Positions 18,455-29,723 of a DNA stretch of 64,000 bases are shown here, piece by piece. The position numbers were made by a program, and so were the translations under genes. This DNA comes from Phormidium tanganyikae FI6-MK23 (GTDB taxonomy: Bacteria; Cyanobacteriota; Cyanobacteriia; Leptolyngbyales; Leptolyngbyaceae). A model generated the notes under the pieces. It did not search any database. It was not told the origin of the DNA and worked only from the letters and a program-made list of their open reading frames with translations. The stretch is taken from assembly GCA_019359175.1 (NCBI GenBank), contig JAHHHU010000008.1:124001-188000 (forward strand). The letters run 5' to 3'. Numbering within the stretch: the first letter of the stretch is position 1; the number at the start of each line of letters is the position of its first letter.

Positions 18455-20059
18455 GTGATGCTGAGAAAAATTTGGCGATCGCTGATCCTCTGTGTTCTTT
18501 GCTTTTCGGTGGTGATGGGTTGTACTCGATCGACTCCTGAATCGGTCGCGATAGAGAATGGGCGAATCACGATCGGCACGACTGCCAGCATTAGCACGCT
18601 TGATCCAGCTGATGCGTACAGCGTTTTTGCCGGAAATTTATTGTACAACTTAGGCGATCGACTTTATCGCTACAAATTGGGTACCAGTGAGTTAGAGCCA
18701 CAGTTAGCAACAGCATTACCGAAAGTGAGTGCGGATCAGTTGACGTATACAATTCCGCTGCGAAAGGGCGTTGTGTTTCACGATGGTGAGCCATTTAATG
18801 CAAAAGCGATGGAGTTCTCATTGCAGCGCTTTATTCAGAATGGCGGTTCGCCTGCGTTTTTACTGTCTGATATTGTGGATTCGATCGCGGCGAAAAGCGA
18901 AGAAGAATTAACGATTAAGCTGAAAAAACCGTTTGCTGGATTTCCCTCGCTGCTAGCGTTTTCGGGTGCGTGTGCAGTTTCCCCCAAAGCTTACAAAATC
19001 GAGAAAGGCGCATTTAATTCTGAAACGTTTGTTGGAACTGGAGCTTATAAATTAGCGAGGTTTGGAACAGATTCGATTACGTTGGATGCGTTCGATCGAT
19101 ATTGGGGCGATAAAGCTGCAAATCGCGGCGTGAATATTCAGTTTTTCTCAAGTCCGGCGAATCTATTTAATGCGTTTCGCACAGGCGCGATCGATGTGGC
19201 TTATCAAGGGCTTGCACTCGAACAGATTCGCAACTTGAAAGACAATGCGAACGACAATACTTGGAGAATGATCGAGCGATCAGGCAGCGGAATCGATTAT
19301 CTAACGCTGAATATGAAATCTCCACCGCTCGATCGCTTAGAAGTCAGACAAGCGATCGCGGCAATGATGGATCGTCCAATTTTGGAAAGCCGAATTTTTC
19401 AAGGACAGGTTGAGCCTTTGTATAGTTTGATTCCAGGCAATCTACGCGAACAGAAGCCTGTGTTTAAAGAATATGGCGATCGCAATATCAACAAGGCGCG
19501 AAATCTACTCACCAAAGCAGGCTATTCAGAATCGAATCCGCTGAAAGTTGAATTTTGGTATCGATCGAACCTTTCAAATGATCAACTTGCGGCACTTACG
19601 TTAAAAGCGATCGTGCAAAAATATCTCGGCGATTTGATGCAATTTCAGCTCAACAGCGTCGAATCGACCACAGCTTATAAAAATCTCGACAAAGGCGCAT
19701 ATCCGATCTTTTTGCTCGATTGGACACCGGATTTTCTGGATGCAGACAACTACATTCAGCCGTTTATGGAATGTGTGAAAGGCTCCTCAGAAAAGGGTTG
19801 CGAAGATGGATCGAGCGTATTGCAGGGATCGTATTACTACAGCGATCGAGTCAATCAATTAATCGATCAAAGTCGCAAAGAACGAAACCCAGAAGCGCGT
19901 AAGAAACTGTTTGAGCAATTACAAGATGCGCTGTTAGCAGATGTTCCGTTCATTCCACTCTGGCAGAATAAGGATGTTTTATTTGTACAAAAGAACATCC
20001 GAAACGCAACGCTGGAAGTGACGCAGAAAGTACCGTTTGCAACGATGAAAAAGGCTTAA
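18455..20059 (+). CDS. ABC transporter substrate-binding lipoprotein, family 5
   Basis: A 534-residue oligopeptide/nickel-type (SBP_bac_5) binding protein. A signal peptide ends in the lipobox VMGC (Cys23), so it is lipid-anchored on the periplasmic face. Family features are SISTLDPADAYSVFAGNLLYN, LRKGVVFHDGEPFNAKAMEF and the C-terminal LFEQLQDALLADVPFIPLW. The start is GTG 18455 or the adjacent ATG 18458. No permease or ATPase genes are nearby, as is common for orphan binding proteins. Confidence 0.88.
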   Translation: MMLRKIWRSLILCVLCFSVVMGCTRSTPESVAIENGRITIGTTASISTLDPADAYSVFAGNLLYNLGDRLYRYKLGTSELEPQLATALPKVSADQLTYTIPLRKGVVFHDGEPFNAKAMEFSLQRFIQNGGSPAFLLSDIVDSIAAKSEEELTIKLKKPFAGFPSLLAFSGACAVSPKAYKIEKGAFNSETFVGTGAYKLARFGTDSITLDAFDRYWGDKAANRGVNIQFFSSPANLFNAFRTGAIDVAYQGLALEQIRNLKDNANDNTWRMIERSGSGIDYLTLNMKSPPLDRLEVRQAIAAMMDRPILESRIFQGQVEPLYSLIPGNLREQKPVFKEYGDRNINKARNLLTKAGYSESNPLKVEFWYRSNLSNDQLAALTLKAIVQKYLGDLMQFQLNSVESTTAYKNLDKGAYPIFLLDWTPDFLDADNYIQPFMECVKGSSEKGCEDGSSVLQGSYYYSDRVNQLIDQSRKERNPEARKKLFEQLQDALLADVPFIPLWQNKDVLFVQKNIRNATLEVTQKVPFATMKKA

Positions 20060-20106
20060 GGTGGGTTCCCAATAGAAGTGACTAGCTTCGATTTGAAATC
20101 CGGGAA

Positions 20107-20143
20107 GCCCCCTAAATCCCCCATTTTGGGGGATTTAGGGGGC
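20107..20143. repeat. Palindromic intergenic repeat, copy 1
   Basis: Two perfect 16-bp arms, GCCCCCTAAATCCCCC (20107-20122) and its complement (20128-20143), flank the loop ATTTT. The same arms recur at 37257-37293 with loop AGAAT. Interspersed palindromes of this type are common in filamentous cyanobacteria. Confidence 0.9.
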
Positions 20144-20187
20144 AGCGATCTGCTAGCAACGAAGCGAAAAAGCTTGTCGAACTGAAT

Positions 20188-20310
20188 TTAACGAGAAGCG
20201 GCTTCCTCTTTGTCTAGCTCTGCCACAATTTCATCGATCGAGAGTGTCCGAATTCCCAACGGGTTGCCGCCCGTCGCTTTTCCATCAAAACATCCGCGAT
20301 CGTGGATATT
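20188..20310 (-). pseudogene. Gene remnant of 40 codons without a start
   Basis: The minus strand is open from the stop at 20313-20311 to the TAA at 20190-20188 and reads like real protein: DGKATGGNPLGIRTLSIDE, then IVAELDKEEAASR at the end. No ATG, GTG or TTG lies in the frame. It is probably the C-terminal end of a lost gene, next to the palindromic repeat. Family not recognised. Confidence 0.4.
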
Positions 20311-20348
20311 TTACGATGTAGAAAGAAATCATTTCGATGTTTCAAAAA

Positions 20349-21437
20349 CTACATCTGATCCAGTACCGTTTGAATCACAGCAGGCTCAACTTGATCCGTC
20401 ACAATCACTGTTCCAATCTGGCGCGGCAGAACAAATCGCACCTTGCCATCTCGCACTTTCTTATCCGCTTGCAGGGTCGGCACAATTTCAGAGCGATCGC
20501 ATTCTTCCGGAATCCGAGTCGGCAACCCTGCTTTCTCGATCAAAACTTTTTGTCGATCGCATTCTTCTCGATCCCACAGCCCAATCTCAACCGCAATCAG
20601 TCCAGCAGCCATCATTCCGATCGCCACACCTTCGCCATGATTCACAACGCGGTAGTTCGTTAAACTCTCGATCGCGTGCCCGATCGTATGCCCGTAGTTG
20701 AGAATTTCCCGCAGCCCCGACTCTTTCTCATCTTTACTAACGACGTGCGCTTTTGCTTGCGCCGATCGCACCAGCATTTCATTCACCAAATCATCTCCGA
20801 CCGCTCGAATCTGATCCAACCGTTTCGCGCGTTCGAGCTTCTCAAACAGTTCCGCATCCCAGATGATGCCGTACTTAATCACTTCTGCGATCGCGGCTCG
20901 AAATTCTCGCGCGGGCAGCGTTTTCAAAACCTGCGGATCGATCAAAACGAGTCTCGGCTGATGAAATGCACCGATTAAATTCTTGCCGTTGGGATGATTC
21001 ACCCCCGTTTTTCCCCCGATCGCGGCATCCACCATCGCCAGCAATGTCGTAGGAACTTGAACCACAGAAATGCCACGGAGCCAAGTCGCTGCGGCAAACC
21101 CAGTCATATCGCCGACCACACCGCCACCCAGTGCCACCATTACCGACGATCGCTCTAGCCGATTTTCTAATGCAGCATCGTAGATTTTTTGCAGCGTAGC
21201 GGGAGTTTTGTAACGCTCCCCCGCAGGCAAAATGCAAGAACTCACGGTAAATCCGGCTTCTGTCAGCGAGTCAGTCACGGCTTGACCGTACTGTTTAAAG
21301 ATGGCTGGATTTGAAACGATCAGCGCTTTTTTGCCGAGTTTGGGTAAAGCTTGCAGTCGATCTCCAATTTCATCAATTGATGCGATCGCGATGTCGTAGG
21401 AATTTTGGGGCAGCGAAACGGGAATAACAGACGGCAT
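20349..21437 (-). CDS. aroB: 3-dehydroquinate synthase
   Basis: A 362-residue NAD- and Zn-dependent enzyme converting DAHP to 3-dehydroquinate, step 2 of the shikimate pathway. Typical stretches are [57 protein letters not shown] with the zinc His, and [11 protein letters not shown]. Length is normal. Divergent from petL. Confidence 0.95.
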   Translation of the reverse strand: MPSVIPVSLPQNSYDIAIASIDEIGDRLQALPKLGKKALIVSNPAIFKQYGQAVTDSLTEAGFTVSSCILPAGERYKTPATLQKIYDAALENRLERSSVMVALGGGVVGDMTGFAAATWLRGISVVQVPTTLLAMVDAAIGGKTGVNHPNGKNLIGAFHQPRLVLIDPQVLKTLPAREFRAAIAEVIKYGIIWDAELFEKLERAKRLDQIRAVGDDLVNEMLVRSAQAKAHVVSKDEKESGLREILNYGHTIGHAIESLTNYRVVNHGEGVAIGMMAAGLIAVEIGLWDREECDRQKVLIEKAGLPTRIPEECDRSEIVPTLQADKKVRDGKVRFVLPRQIGTVIVTDQVEPAVIQTVLDQM

Positions 21438-21547
21438 GATTCGCTCTCAAAAACAGCGTTGAGGTTGATCTTATCAAGCGATCGGGTTAGATGAGGCGCT
21501 GCATTTGTCTGTATAGTTTTGTTAGGGATCTTTAGGAGACACAATTT

Positions 21548-21643
21548 ATGTCAGCCGTTATTGCGTATTTCTTGATTGTCGGTGGCGCGATCGCGCTTGC
21601 TTATGCGCTGTTCTTTACCTTCCGCGCTATCAAATTGATCTAG
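21548..21643 (+). CDS. petL: Small membrane protein, probable cytochrome b6f subunit PetL
   Basis: A 31-residue ORF preceded by TTTAGGAGACA, a strong ribosome-binding site. It is one hydrophobic helix (MSAVIAYFLIVGGAIALAYA) ending FRAIKLI. Size, single N-out-type helix and the R-x-I-K-L-I end match PetL, a peripheral subunit that stabilises the b6f dimer. Such a short sequence limits certainty. It stands alone between aroB (divergent) and a hairpin. Confidence 0.65.
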   Translation: MSAVIAYFLIVGGAIALAYALFFTFRAIKLI

Positions 21644-21651
21644 GTTTTTCG

Positions 21652-21687
21652 TTTGGGGCCGTAGAGATAAATCTGTACAGCCCCAAA
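21652..21687. terminator. Hairpin after petL
   Basis: TTTGGGGC (21652-21659) pairs perfectly with GCCCCAAA (21680-21687) 9 bp after the petL stop. It also lies just beyond the stop of the convergent 21698-23788 gene. Confidence 0.5.
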
Positions 21688-21697
21688 TTCTAGCCGT

Positions 21698-23788
21698 TTA
21701 AGCTTTCGGCACAACTTTCAGAATGATCGGTGCATCCGGAACATCCATCGTGACTCGTGATGGAGTCGCAAACGTCGCAGTTGCAGCATCCGATCGATTC
21801 GGTAAAAAGGTCGCTGCTTCCTTCGTAGGCGTTAACAAATTTACTGTAACCCGCTGAGTTTTCGTCGCTTCTGTACTTTCCGAATTCAGCCACATCACCA
21901 AATAAAACTCACCGTTGCTCTTTTGCAGCAGCAGATGACGCAGATCTTTGACATTGCCACTGAAATAGTAAGAGAGTCCTCCATTTGCAGTACTTCCAGG
22001 CGTATCATTCAACACGCGAATCATGTTTCGCAGCGCATAAAATGCAGGCTTCGGAGTTCCATCCGCGCGAATGATTCCAAAGTTGTTTTCTGCATCAGGC
22101 GCAGAACGCTGATCCATTAGTTCATAGATAAACGTCCGCTTCACGCCGCGATTGAAGTATTCCAAAAAGGTTCGTGGAATGTACTTGGCTGAGACTTGCT
22201 CTGTGATCGCTGTGTGAGTGGTTTGACGATCGTCGACTCCATTGTGATATCCCGTCTCGGTTGCGATAATCGGTCGATCGCCCGCATACTGCTTGGTCAA
22301 TGGCAGCCAACGTCGATCGAAATCAAACGACGGAAAGCGACCGCCCGCGTAGCTGTGCATATTGCCAAAATCGCTAAACTCAGCCAGCGATCCGACTTGC
22401 TCTCCATTTTCCGGCTGTGCCATCGATGGCGTTAACACAGAGAGATGAGCCGTCGCGGGGTCACCTTTCACCGCGCGATACAAATCTGCTTGATAGTCCC
22501 GCAGTCCATCCGGGAAAGACTTGCCTTTATAGCTCATCGTGCTAGGATTTGCATCCCATTCGTTCGGGCCTTCCACCGCTTCTACGCCAGGTAATGCCTG
22601 TTTGATTTGCTCCACAGCGTTCTGAGGGGTGATGCCGTCGCGTGGGTCTAAAACCAACGTAGACTTGATGCCAAAGGTCGCCAGTCGTCGCATCTTGGCA
22701 TACATATCCGCATTGCTTCCACCATCCCGAATATGCCGCAGCCCCAATTCGCGCAAACGCGGCTCGACCACATCTTCAAAGCGCCCATAACTGGTATCGC
22801 CATAGCGCAAATGCGTTGCAATTCCGATCGAGTCAATAAACGTATCCGCAGATTTCGCACCCTCTCGGATCGTCTCTGCGATCGCAGAAGTCATCACATA
22901 GTTAGTATTCACAGGCTGATTTGCGAACACTTGCAGCAGATAGGTTCCAGCGCTCAACACTGCACCGATGGATTCCATCGTAGTTCCATCATTGGCAGAG
23001 GTGCTAATGATATCACCGCGCTCATTCAGCAGTTTGAGATCTGCATTCTCCGATAGATTGTCGATCGTGACGTTAATCGCAGCGGATTGAGTCAGGGTAA
23101 ACCGATAGAAATCAGAAAGATTCTCTGGACTCAAAGAATCGTTAATCGGAGTCAGATCGTTAATGTTAATGTCTCGAACATTACTAAATAGACCCGCCCC
23201 CTGATTGATATTCGTGCTGATCAATGGCGATGTGAGCTGATTTTGCGGAATCACTTCCTTCGATTGACTTGGACTTGCCCACTGCAATTTCGCGATCGCT
23301 TCTCCTCCAATCTCTGCGTATTCCACCCGAATGTTGTAGTTTTGTCCAGCATCGAGATTGATCGTGGGATTGAGATCGACTGGAACTTCCCAACGATCGA
23401 TTAACAGTTTGTCATTGATCCAAACGCGAATGCGATCGTCTGCATCCGCCGAAAAGGTATACGCCTCGGAATAAAGCGGTGCAAGCTGCCCAGTCCAACG
23501 CACCGAAAAGTTGTCTGCCTGGGTTGCCTGATTGGGAGCATTTCTCCCCCAGTTGAAATCGATCGTTGGATCGGTGCGAATCATCGATCGCTGAGTCAGA
23601 TTTCCATCATTAAAGTATTCTGCTTTGAGTCCCATCGCCCCGTAGTTTGTAGAACTCGCGGCGGCGACGACGTTGAGCGATGGAAATAGCGTATCTGGAT
23701 TCGGGTCAGTGGTCAGGGCAGCGGTTGGATTTGCAGACAGGCTAAAGCTGCCGATATCCCGCTGCGAACTGGAAGTCGGATCTAACAC
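21698..23788 (-). CDS. PA14 / PPC / glycosidase-like multidomain protein
   Basis: A 696-residue protein with three recognisable parts. Residues about 54-175 form a PA14 carbohydrate-binding domain (LKAEYFNDGNL, DFNWG, FSADADDRIRVWINDKLLIDRW). Residues 205-300 resemble a bacterial pre-peptidase (PPC) domain. Residues 320-600 look like a clan-A TIM-barrel glycosidase, with a candidate acid/base Glu410 in VEGPNEWD and nucleophile Glu511 in IIATETGYHNG. No classical signal peptide is visible, so secretion might be by a type I route. Substrate unknown. Confidence 0.75.
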   Translation of the reverse strand: MLDPTSSSQRDIGSFSLSANPTAALTTDPNPDTLFPSLNVVAAASSTNYGAMGLKAEYFNDGNLTQRSMIRTDPTIDFNWGRNAPNQATQADNFSVRWTGQLAPLYSEAYTFSADADDRIRVWINDKLLIDRWEVPVDLNPTINLDAGQNYNIRVEYAEIGGEAIAKLQWASPSQSKEVIPQNQLTSPLISTNINQGAGLFSNVRDININDLTPINDSLSPENLSDFYRFTLTQSAAINVTIDNLSENADLKLLNERGDIISTSANDGTTMESIGAVLSAGTYLLQVFANQPVNTNYVMTSAIAETIREGAKSADTFIDSIGIATHLRYGDTSYGRFEDVVEPRLRELGLRHIRDGGSNADMYAKMRRLATFGIKSTLVLDPRDGITPQNAVEQIKQALPGVEAVEGPNEWDANPSTMSYKGKSFPDGLRDYQADLYRAVKGDPATAHLSVLTPSMAQPENGEQVGSLAEFSDFGNMHSYAGGRFPSFDFDRRWLPLTKQYAGDRPIIATETGYHNGVDDRQTTHTAITEQVSAKYIPRTFLEYFNRGVKRTFIYELMDQRSAPDAENNFGIIRADGTPKPAFYALRNMIRVLNDTPGSTANGGLSYYFSGNVKDLRHLLLQKSNGEFYLVMWLNSESTEATKTQRVTVNLLTPTKEAATFLPNRSDAATATFATPSRVTMDVPDAPIILKVVPKA

Positions 23789-24262
23789 AATTTAATTTCC
23801 TCTGTCATTCGACGACAAACTTTGCCGTGGTTCTAGGACGGCGACGATTTGCAAAAAACTTGCACGTTCAGGAAACGGTCAGGAACGAGTCAGATGGAGA
23901 TTGACAACTTTGGAACACAGATTGCTGTCAGCTAGACATACATATCAAAAAAACTCACTCAAGCAAGGTAGCGAAGCACACTAAATTCATTTGAACTATC
24001 ACATTTGACCCGTTAAGCACCTGAAACCTTTTGATAACTCAGAGCAAGAGGTAAGCCAAATTGCTTAAGTAGTGAGCCTGTAATGTTTCTAATGAAGTTG
24101 CTCCGTATCTTATCGCAGCTTTATTTTATTTAGGTGATTCTTTTAGTGTGTTGACAACTCGCACATCTAATGTTGAATCAAACGGACACTTTGTGCCTTC
24201 TCTAACTTAGTGTAAAAATCGATGCAATCCTTTCGTCACCGCTACTTGATCAATTTCGCTGA

Positions 24263-24278
24263 AACCTCGATCGAGGTT
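24263..24278. promoter_or_regulatory. 16-bp perfect palindrome upstream of pds
   Basis: AACCTCGATCGAGGTT is its own reverse complement. It ends 55 bp before the -10 box of pds, a position suited to an activator or repressor. Its central CGATCG is part of the HIP1 core, so chance is not excluded. Confidence 0.4.
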
Positions 24279-24333
24279 CCCAATCTGCACCCAACTTTTT
24301 GCACCGAGTCAAAAAATGTAACGGTTCGCAACG

Positions 24334-24339
24334 TATAAT
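24334..24339 (+). promoter_or_regulatory. -10 box of the pds-crtB operon
   Basis: TATAAT, a perfect consensus, starts 46 bp before the pds ATG. No good -35 box lies 17 bp upstream, only A-rich sequence, which suggests an activator-aided or SigA-type weak -35 promoter. Confidence 0.5.
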
Positions 24340-24379
24340 TGAATCGAATTGCCGATCACAAGTTAGGTGAACAGACTAA

Positions 24380-25798
<1,419 letters not shown>

Positions 25799-25802
25799 CG
25801 CT

Positions 25803-26765
25803 TTGTCAACCCTTCCATCTGTCTTACGAATGCTGCAATTGCCCGAACAACCCTCTTCCTTTGTACGATCGTTAGTCTCTGTCGATGAGGCTTACGAACA
25901 ATGCCGCCAATTAATGGAACACTTTACAAAGTCTTTCTACTTGGCGACTCTGTTATTTCCCCCTGAAAAACGACGAGCGATTTGGGCAATTTATGTCTGG
26001 TGTCGTCGCACCGATGAGTTGGTCGATGGCTTCAATGGTAAGCAAGCGACTGATGACACATTGGATCAGTGGGAAAGACGATTAGAAAAGGTCTTTGCGG
26101 GTTATCCAGAAGATGATTTCGATGTCGCATTGGTAGACACGGTGGAACGGTTTCCGATCGAGATCCAGCCTTTTCGCGACATGATCGCCGGACAGCGCAT
26201 GGATCTCTATCGCAGTCGCTATGAAACATTCGATGAGCTTTATCTGTACTGCTACCGAGTGGCAAGTACTGTCGGCTTGATGTCTACAAACGTGATGGGA
26301 TTGACTGAGCCGGATAAGTCTGTGCCTTGGTATGATCCGGAGCCGGGATATTCACCGCTTGATGATGCGATCGCGCTCGGTGTGGCGAAGCAGTTGACGA
26401 ATATTTTGCGCGATGTCGGTGAAGATGCGCGGCGGGGTCGGATTTACCTGCCGCTTGAGGATCTAGAGCGCTTTGGCTACACCGAAGAGGATTTGTTAAA
26501 AGGCGTGAACGACGATCGCTGGAAAGCGTTGATGCAGTTTCAGATTCAGCGGGCGCGTCAGTTCTACACGCAAGCGGAACGAGGAATTAGATCGCTGAAT
26601 GAAGATGCGCGCTGGCCCGTTTGGTCGGCATTGATGCTGTATAGCCGAATTTTGAATGCGATCGAGAATAACAACTACGACAACTTCAACCGACGGGCAT
26701 ACGTGCCAGGGTTGCGGAAAATGAGCCTGTTACCGATTTCGTGGCTACGAGCAAAAGTATTGTAG
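25803..26765 (+). CDS. crtB: Phytoene synthase
   Basis: A 320-residue prenyltransferase joining two geranylgeranyl-PP into phytoene. Both Asp-rich motifs are present: RRTDELVDGFN and the NILRDVGEDARRGRIYLP region. The frame opens at a TTG (25803) 4 bp after the pds stop; the first ATG is codon 10 (25830). TTG with translational coupling is plausible, but either start is possible. Second gene of the pds-crtB operon. Confidence 0.94.
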   Translation: MSTLPSVLRMLQLPEQPSSFVRSLVSVDEAYEQCRQLMEHFTKSFYLATLLFPPEKRRAIWAIYVWCRRTDELVDGFNGKQATDDTLDQWERRLEKVFAGYPEDDFDVALVDTVERFPIEIQPFRDMIAGQRMDLYRSRYETFDELYLYCYRVASTVGLMSTNVMGLTEPDKSVPWYDPEPGYSPLDDAIALGVAKQLTNILRDVGEDARRGRIYLPLEDLERFGYTEEDLLKGVNDDRWKALMQFQIQRARQFYTQAERGIRSLNEDARWPVWSALMLYSRILNAIENNNYDNFNRRAYVPGLRKMSLLPISWLRAKVL

Positions 26766-26934
26766 GTATCAGGTCAAAACTGTACTTTGTCATAAAGATC
26801 CGCGCTCGGTAGAGTCACATCCATCGATCGCAGTTTTATTTCAGTGTCTTGATCGTCGAATTGATCGATCTGCCAACGTTTCGGTTCGGTTTTGTAGAAA
26901 TGATCGATCGCGATCTGATTCCGACTCAAAGAGA

Positions 26935-26980
26935 ATGCCTGCCAAACAGATTGAATCTCTCCAAACTATCTAGCAGGCAT
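26935..26980. terminator. Stem-loop between crtB and petD
   Basis: ATGCCTGC (26935-26942) pairs with GCAGGCAT (26973-26980) across a 30-base loop, followed on the plus strand by CAAATTTTTG. It lies between convergent genes and probably ends the crtB transcript. Confidence 0.4.
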
Positions 26981-27002
26981 CAAATTTTTGTTCAAATACA
27001 GT

Positions 27003-27485
27003 CTAGAACAAGCCGAGAGTCAAACCTTGACTCACGGGGAAAATTGCGCCGATCCCGAGCCACATCGTCACGAAGGTTCCAAACAAAAACACTGCCATTG
27101 CAACGGGGCGACGGAAGGGGTTTTGGAACTTGTTGACGTTCTCGATAAACGGAACAATGATCAAGCCTAGCGGCACAGAACCCATCAACACCACACCCAG
27201 GAGCTTGTTCGGCACGAGGCGGAGGATGTTGAACACGGGGTACAGATACCACTCAGGAAGAATTTCCAGCGGCGTTGCGAACGGGTTAGCAGGCTCACCA
27301 TTCATCGAAGGGTCAAGCACAGCCAAACCGACACAAAGCGCGATCGTGCCTAAAATCACGACCGGGAAGATATACAATAAATCGTTGGGCCAAGCAGGTT
27401 CACCGTAATAGTTGTGACCCATGCCTTTCGCCAACTTCGCACGTAATTGAGGATCGCTGAGATCCGGCTTCTTAACAGTTGCCAT
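27003..27485 (-). CDS. petD: Cytochrome b6f complex subunit IV
   Basis: A 160-residue protein with three membrane helices, equivalent to the C-terminal half of cytochrome b. Typical segments are [33 protein letters not shown], kept short here, then the Qo-site motif [13 protein letters not shown]. It takes part in plastoquinol oxidation in thylakoids. It lies 89 bp downstream of petB in the standard petBD operon. Confidence 0.97.
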   Translation of the reverse strand: MATVKKPDLSDPQLRAKLAKGMGHNYYGEPAWPNDLLYIFPVVILGTIALCVGLAVLDPSMNGEPANPFATPLEILPEWYLYPVFNILRLVPNKLLGVVLMGSVPLGLIIVPFIENVNKFQNPFRRPVAMAVFLFGTFVTMWLGIGAIFPVSQGLTLGLF

Positions 27486-27574
27486 TTAACGAAGTCTCTC
27501 CTTAACTCTAGAGATCAGTAAAACCATTTTGGACTTTAGACTTATCTTACTTGTAGTCTAAAATCCAAAAATCT

Positions 27575-28222
27575 TTACAACGGACCTGAAATTCCTTGCT
27601 TCCGAATCATCAGGAAGTGCGCCAGCATAAAGACAGCGATCAACCAAGGTAAGACAAAGGTATGTGCGCTGTAGTAGCGAGTCAAAGTCGATTGACCGAC
27701 GCTTGCACCACCCCGCAGCAAGTCTGCAATCAGCGTTCCCACCACTGGGATTGCTTCAGGCACACCAGACACGATCTTCACCGCCCAGTAGCCGACTTGA
27801 TCCCAAGGGAGCGAGTAGCCCGTCACACCAAAAGAAACGGTGATCACTGCCAACGCCACACCTGTCACCCAGGTCAATTCGCGGGGCTTTTTGAAGCCAC
27901 CGGTGAGGTAAACCCGGAAGGTATGAAGAATCATCATCAGCACCATCATGCTGGCAGACCAACGGTGGATGGAGCGAATCAGCCAGCCGAAATTGACTTC
28001 GTTCATGATGTACTGAACGGAAGTGAATGCTTCGGCAACGGTTGGCTTGTAATAAAAAGTCATTGCAAATCCAGTTGCGAACTGAATTAAAAAGCAGACC
28101 AGAGTAATGCCGCCCAAGCAATAGAAGATGTTGACATGGGGAGGCACGTACTTGCTGGTTACGTCTTCGGCAAGCGCTCCGATTTCTAGGCGCTCATCGA
28201 ACCAGTCATACACATTTGCCAT
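27575..28222 (-). CDS. petB: Cytochrome b6
   Basis: A 215-residue protein with four membrane helices. The haem-ligating His pairs lie in [14 protein letters not shown] and the HTFRV / [11 protein letters not shown] regions, and Cys35-type FYCLGGITL anchors haem ci. It is the redox core of the b6f complex linking photosystems II and I. First gene of petBD, divergent from ctpA across 262 bp. Confidence 0.97.
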   Translation of the reverse strand: MANVYDWFDERLEIGALAEDVTSKYVPPHVNIFYCLGGITLVCFLIQFATGFAMTFYYKPTVAEAFTSVQYIMNEVNFGWLIRSIHRWSASMMVLMMILHTFRVYLTGGFKKPRELTWVTGVALAVITVSFGVTGYSLPWDQVGYWAVKIVSGVPEAIPVVGTLIADLLRGGASVGQSTLTRYYSAHTFVLPWLIAVFMLAHFLMIRKQGISGPL

Positions 28223-28484
28223 AAAGCAAGCGTTCCTAAAAATGATTGCTGTTCATAAAAAATGTAACATATCTGAGGGTCGGATTTCCGGGCGGAAAGA
28301 GGCAATTTATCAGGGTTTCTGCCGATTTTCCATTGGTTTCACGCTCGATCGACAAACTTAAGCCCTTATGAAGAATAATTTCGTTTCACAAAAATTTTAC
28401 CGGACTCGGTGTTCTCTGGCAAAGTGAATCATACTGGGATTTTGCTGCGTCAAATTACCCGATTTAGCGCTACTATCGATCGCT

Positions 28485-29723
28485 ATGGGAAAACGATTCA
28501 TTTGGCTTCGCTCACTGACGGCTGTTGGACTCTCAATCGCCGCTTCGCTGCTGTTTATGGCAGCCCCCGCTACAGCGCTGACTGAAGAACAGAAGTTAAT
28601 CAACGAAGTTTGGCGAATTATCGATCGAGCTTATGTCGACCCGACGTTCAATCACAAGAATTGGTGGGGACTGCGGGAAAAGTATCTAAAGCAGTCGTTG
28701 CCGAATCGGGAAGCGACTTACGGCACGATTTCGCAGATGCTGGGGGTGCTAGGCGATCCGTTTACGAGGCTGTTGAAGCCGGATCAATATCGCAGTTTGC
28801 AAACGAGTACATCGGGTGAATTGACGGGTGTAGGATTGCAGATTGCGCTGGATGTGGAGACGAAACGGCTGAAGGTGATTTCTCCGATCGTGGGTTCGCC
28901 TGCGGCAAAGTCGGGTATTCTCTCTGGCGATACGATCCTGCAAATTGACGAAGTGACGACCGAAGGGTTGAGCCTGGATGAAGCGGCGGAAAAAATGCGC
29001 GGAGTCGTTGGCAGTCATGTGACCTTAACGATCGCGCGTGAGGGCGGATTCGAGCGAGAGTTTGATTTAGTGCGCGATCTCATTGAGTTGAATCCAGTGC
29101 TGGCAGAATTGCGCCCACAGACGGACGGGAAGAAAGTCGGTTATCTGCGGTTGAGTCAGTTTAATGCGAATGCGACGATGGAAGTGGCGCACGCGATCGC
29201 GAAATTAGAGCGCGACGGAGCCGATCGATATATTCTCGATTTGCGAAACAATCCGGGTGGCTTGCTGAACGCGGGAATCGAAATCGCGCGGTTGTGGCTG
29301 GATGAAGGCGCGATCGTTTATACGGTGAATCGGCAGGGTACGATCGGCAGTTTTGAGGCGACGGGCAAAGCGTTGACGAACGATCCGCTAATGGTTTTGG
29401 TGAATCAAGGAACGGCAAGCGCGAGTGAGATTTTGGCGGGTGCGCTGCAAGATAACGGACGAGCCACAATTGTTGGCGAAAAGACGTTTGGAAAGGGATT
29501 GATTCAATCGCTGTTTGATTTGTCGGATGGGGCAGGATTGGCGGTGACGGTGGCGAAGTATGAAACGCCGAATCATACCGACATCAATCGCTTGGGAATT
29601 CAGCCTGATCGAGTTGTGGCACTGGAAGCCATCACGCTTGAACAAGTTGGAACTGCCGCAGATACGCAGTACAAAGCCGCAATCTCGGCGTTTGCAGATT
29701 CTCTTGTCGCAGGGGCAAAGTGA
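28485..29723 (+). CDS. ctpA: Carboxyl-terminal processing protease CtpA
   Basis: A 412-residue S41 protease with a signal peptide ending APATA, a PDZ domain (SGELTGVGLQIALD, VISPIVGSPAAKSGILSGDTIL) and the catalytic core, with Ser in NQGTASASEILAGAL and Lys in VGEKTFGKGLIQS. CtpA removes the C-terminal extension of D1, which is needed to assemble the Mn cluster of photosystem II. The petBD/ctpA neighbourhood recurs in cyanobacteria. Its stop overlaps the next start by 4 bases. Confidence 0.9.
   Translation: MGKRFIWLRSLTAVGLSIAASLLFMAAPATALTEEQKLINEVWRIIDRAYVDPTFNHKNWWGLREKYLKQSLPNREATYGTISQMLGVLGDPFTRLLKPDQYRSLQTSTSGELTGVGLQIALDVETKRLKVISPIVGSPAAKSGILSGDTILQIDEVTTEGLSLDEAAEKMRGVVGSHVTLTIAREGGFEREFDLVRDLIELNPVLAELRPQTDGKKVGYLRLSQFNANATMEVAHAIAKLERDGADRYILDLRNNPGGLLNAGIEIARLWLDEGAIVYTVNRQGTIGSFEATGKALTNDPLMVLVNQGTASASEILAGALQDNGRATIVGEKTFGKGLIQSLFDLSDGAGLAVTVAKYETPNHTDINRLGIQPDRVVALEAITLEQVGTAADTQYKAAISAFADSLVAGAK

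Larger units (their letters stand above)
23789..24379. other. 591-bp intergenic region with pds promoter elements
   Basis: No gene is visible; the longest plausible reading is a 16-codon ORF without a ribosome-binding site. It serves two divergent genes. On the plus side it holds a 16-bp perfect palindrome at 24263-24278 and a consensus -10 box at 24334-24339. Confidence 0.7.

Noticed and set aside
20210-20701. 163-codon plus-strand ORF
   Set aside because: It runs antisense through aroB and is Ser/Pro/Arg-rich, typical of a shadow frame.
24079-24132. 16-codon ORF MFLMKLLRILSQLYFI upstream of pds
   Set aside because: No ribosome-binding site and no conservation clue; probably chance in AT-rich DNA.
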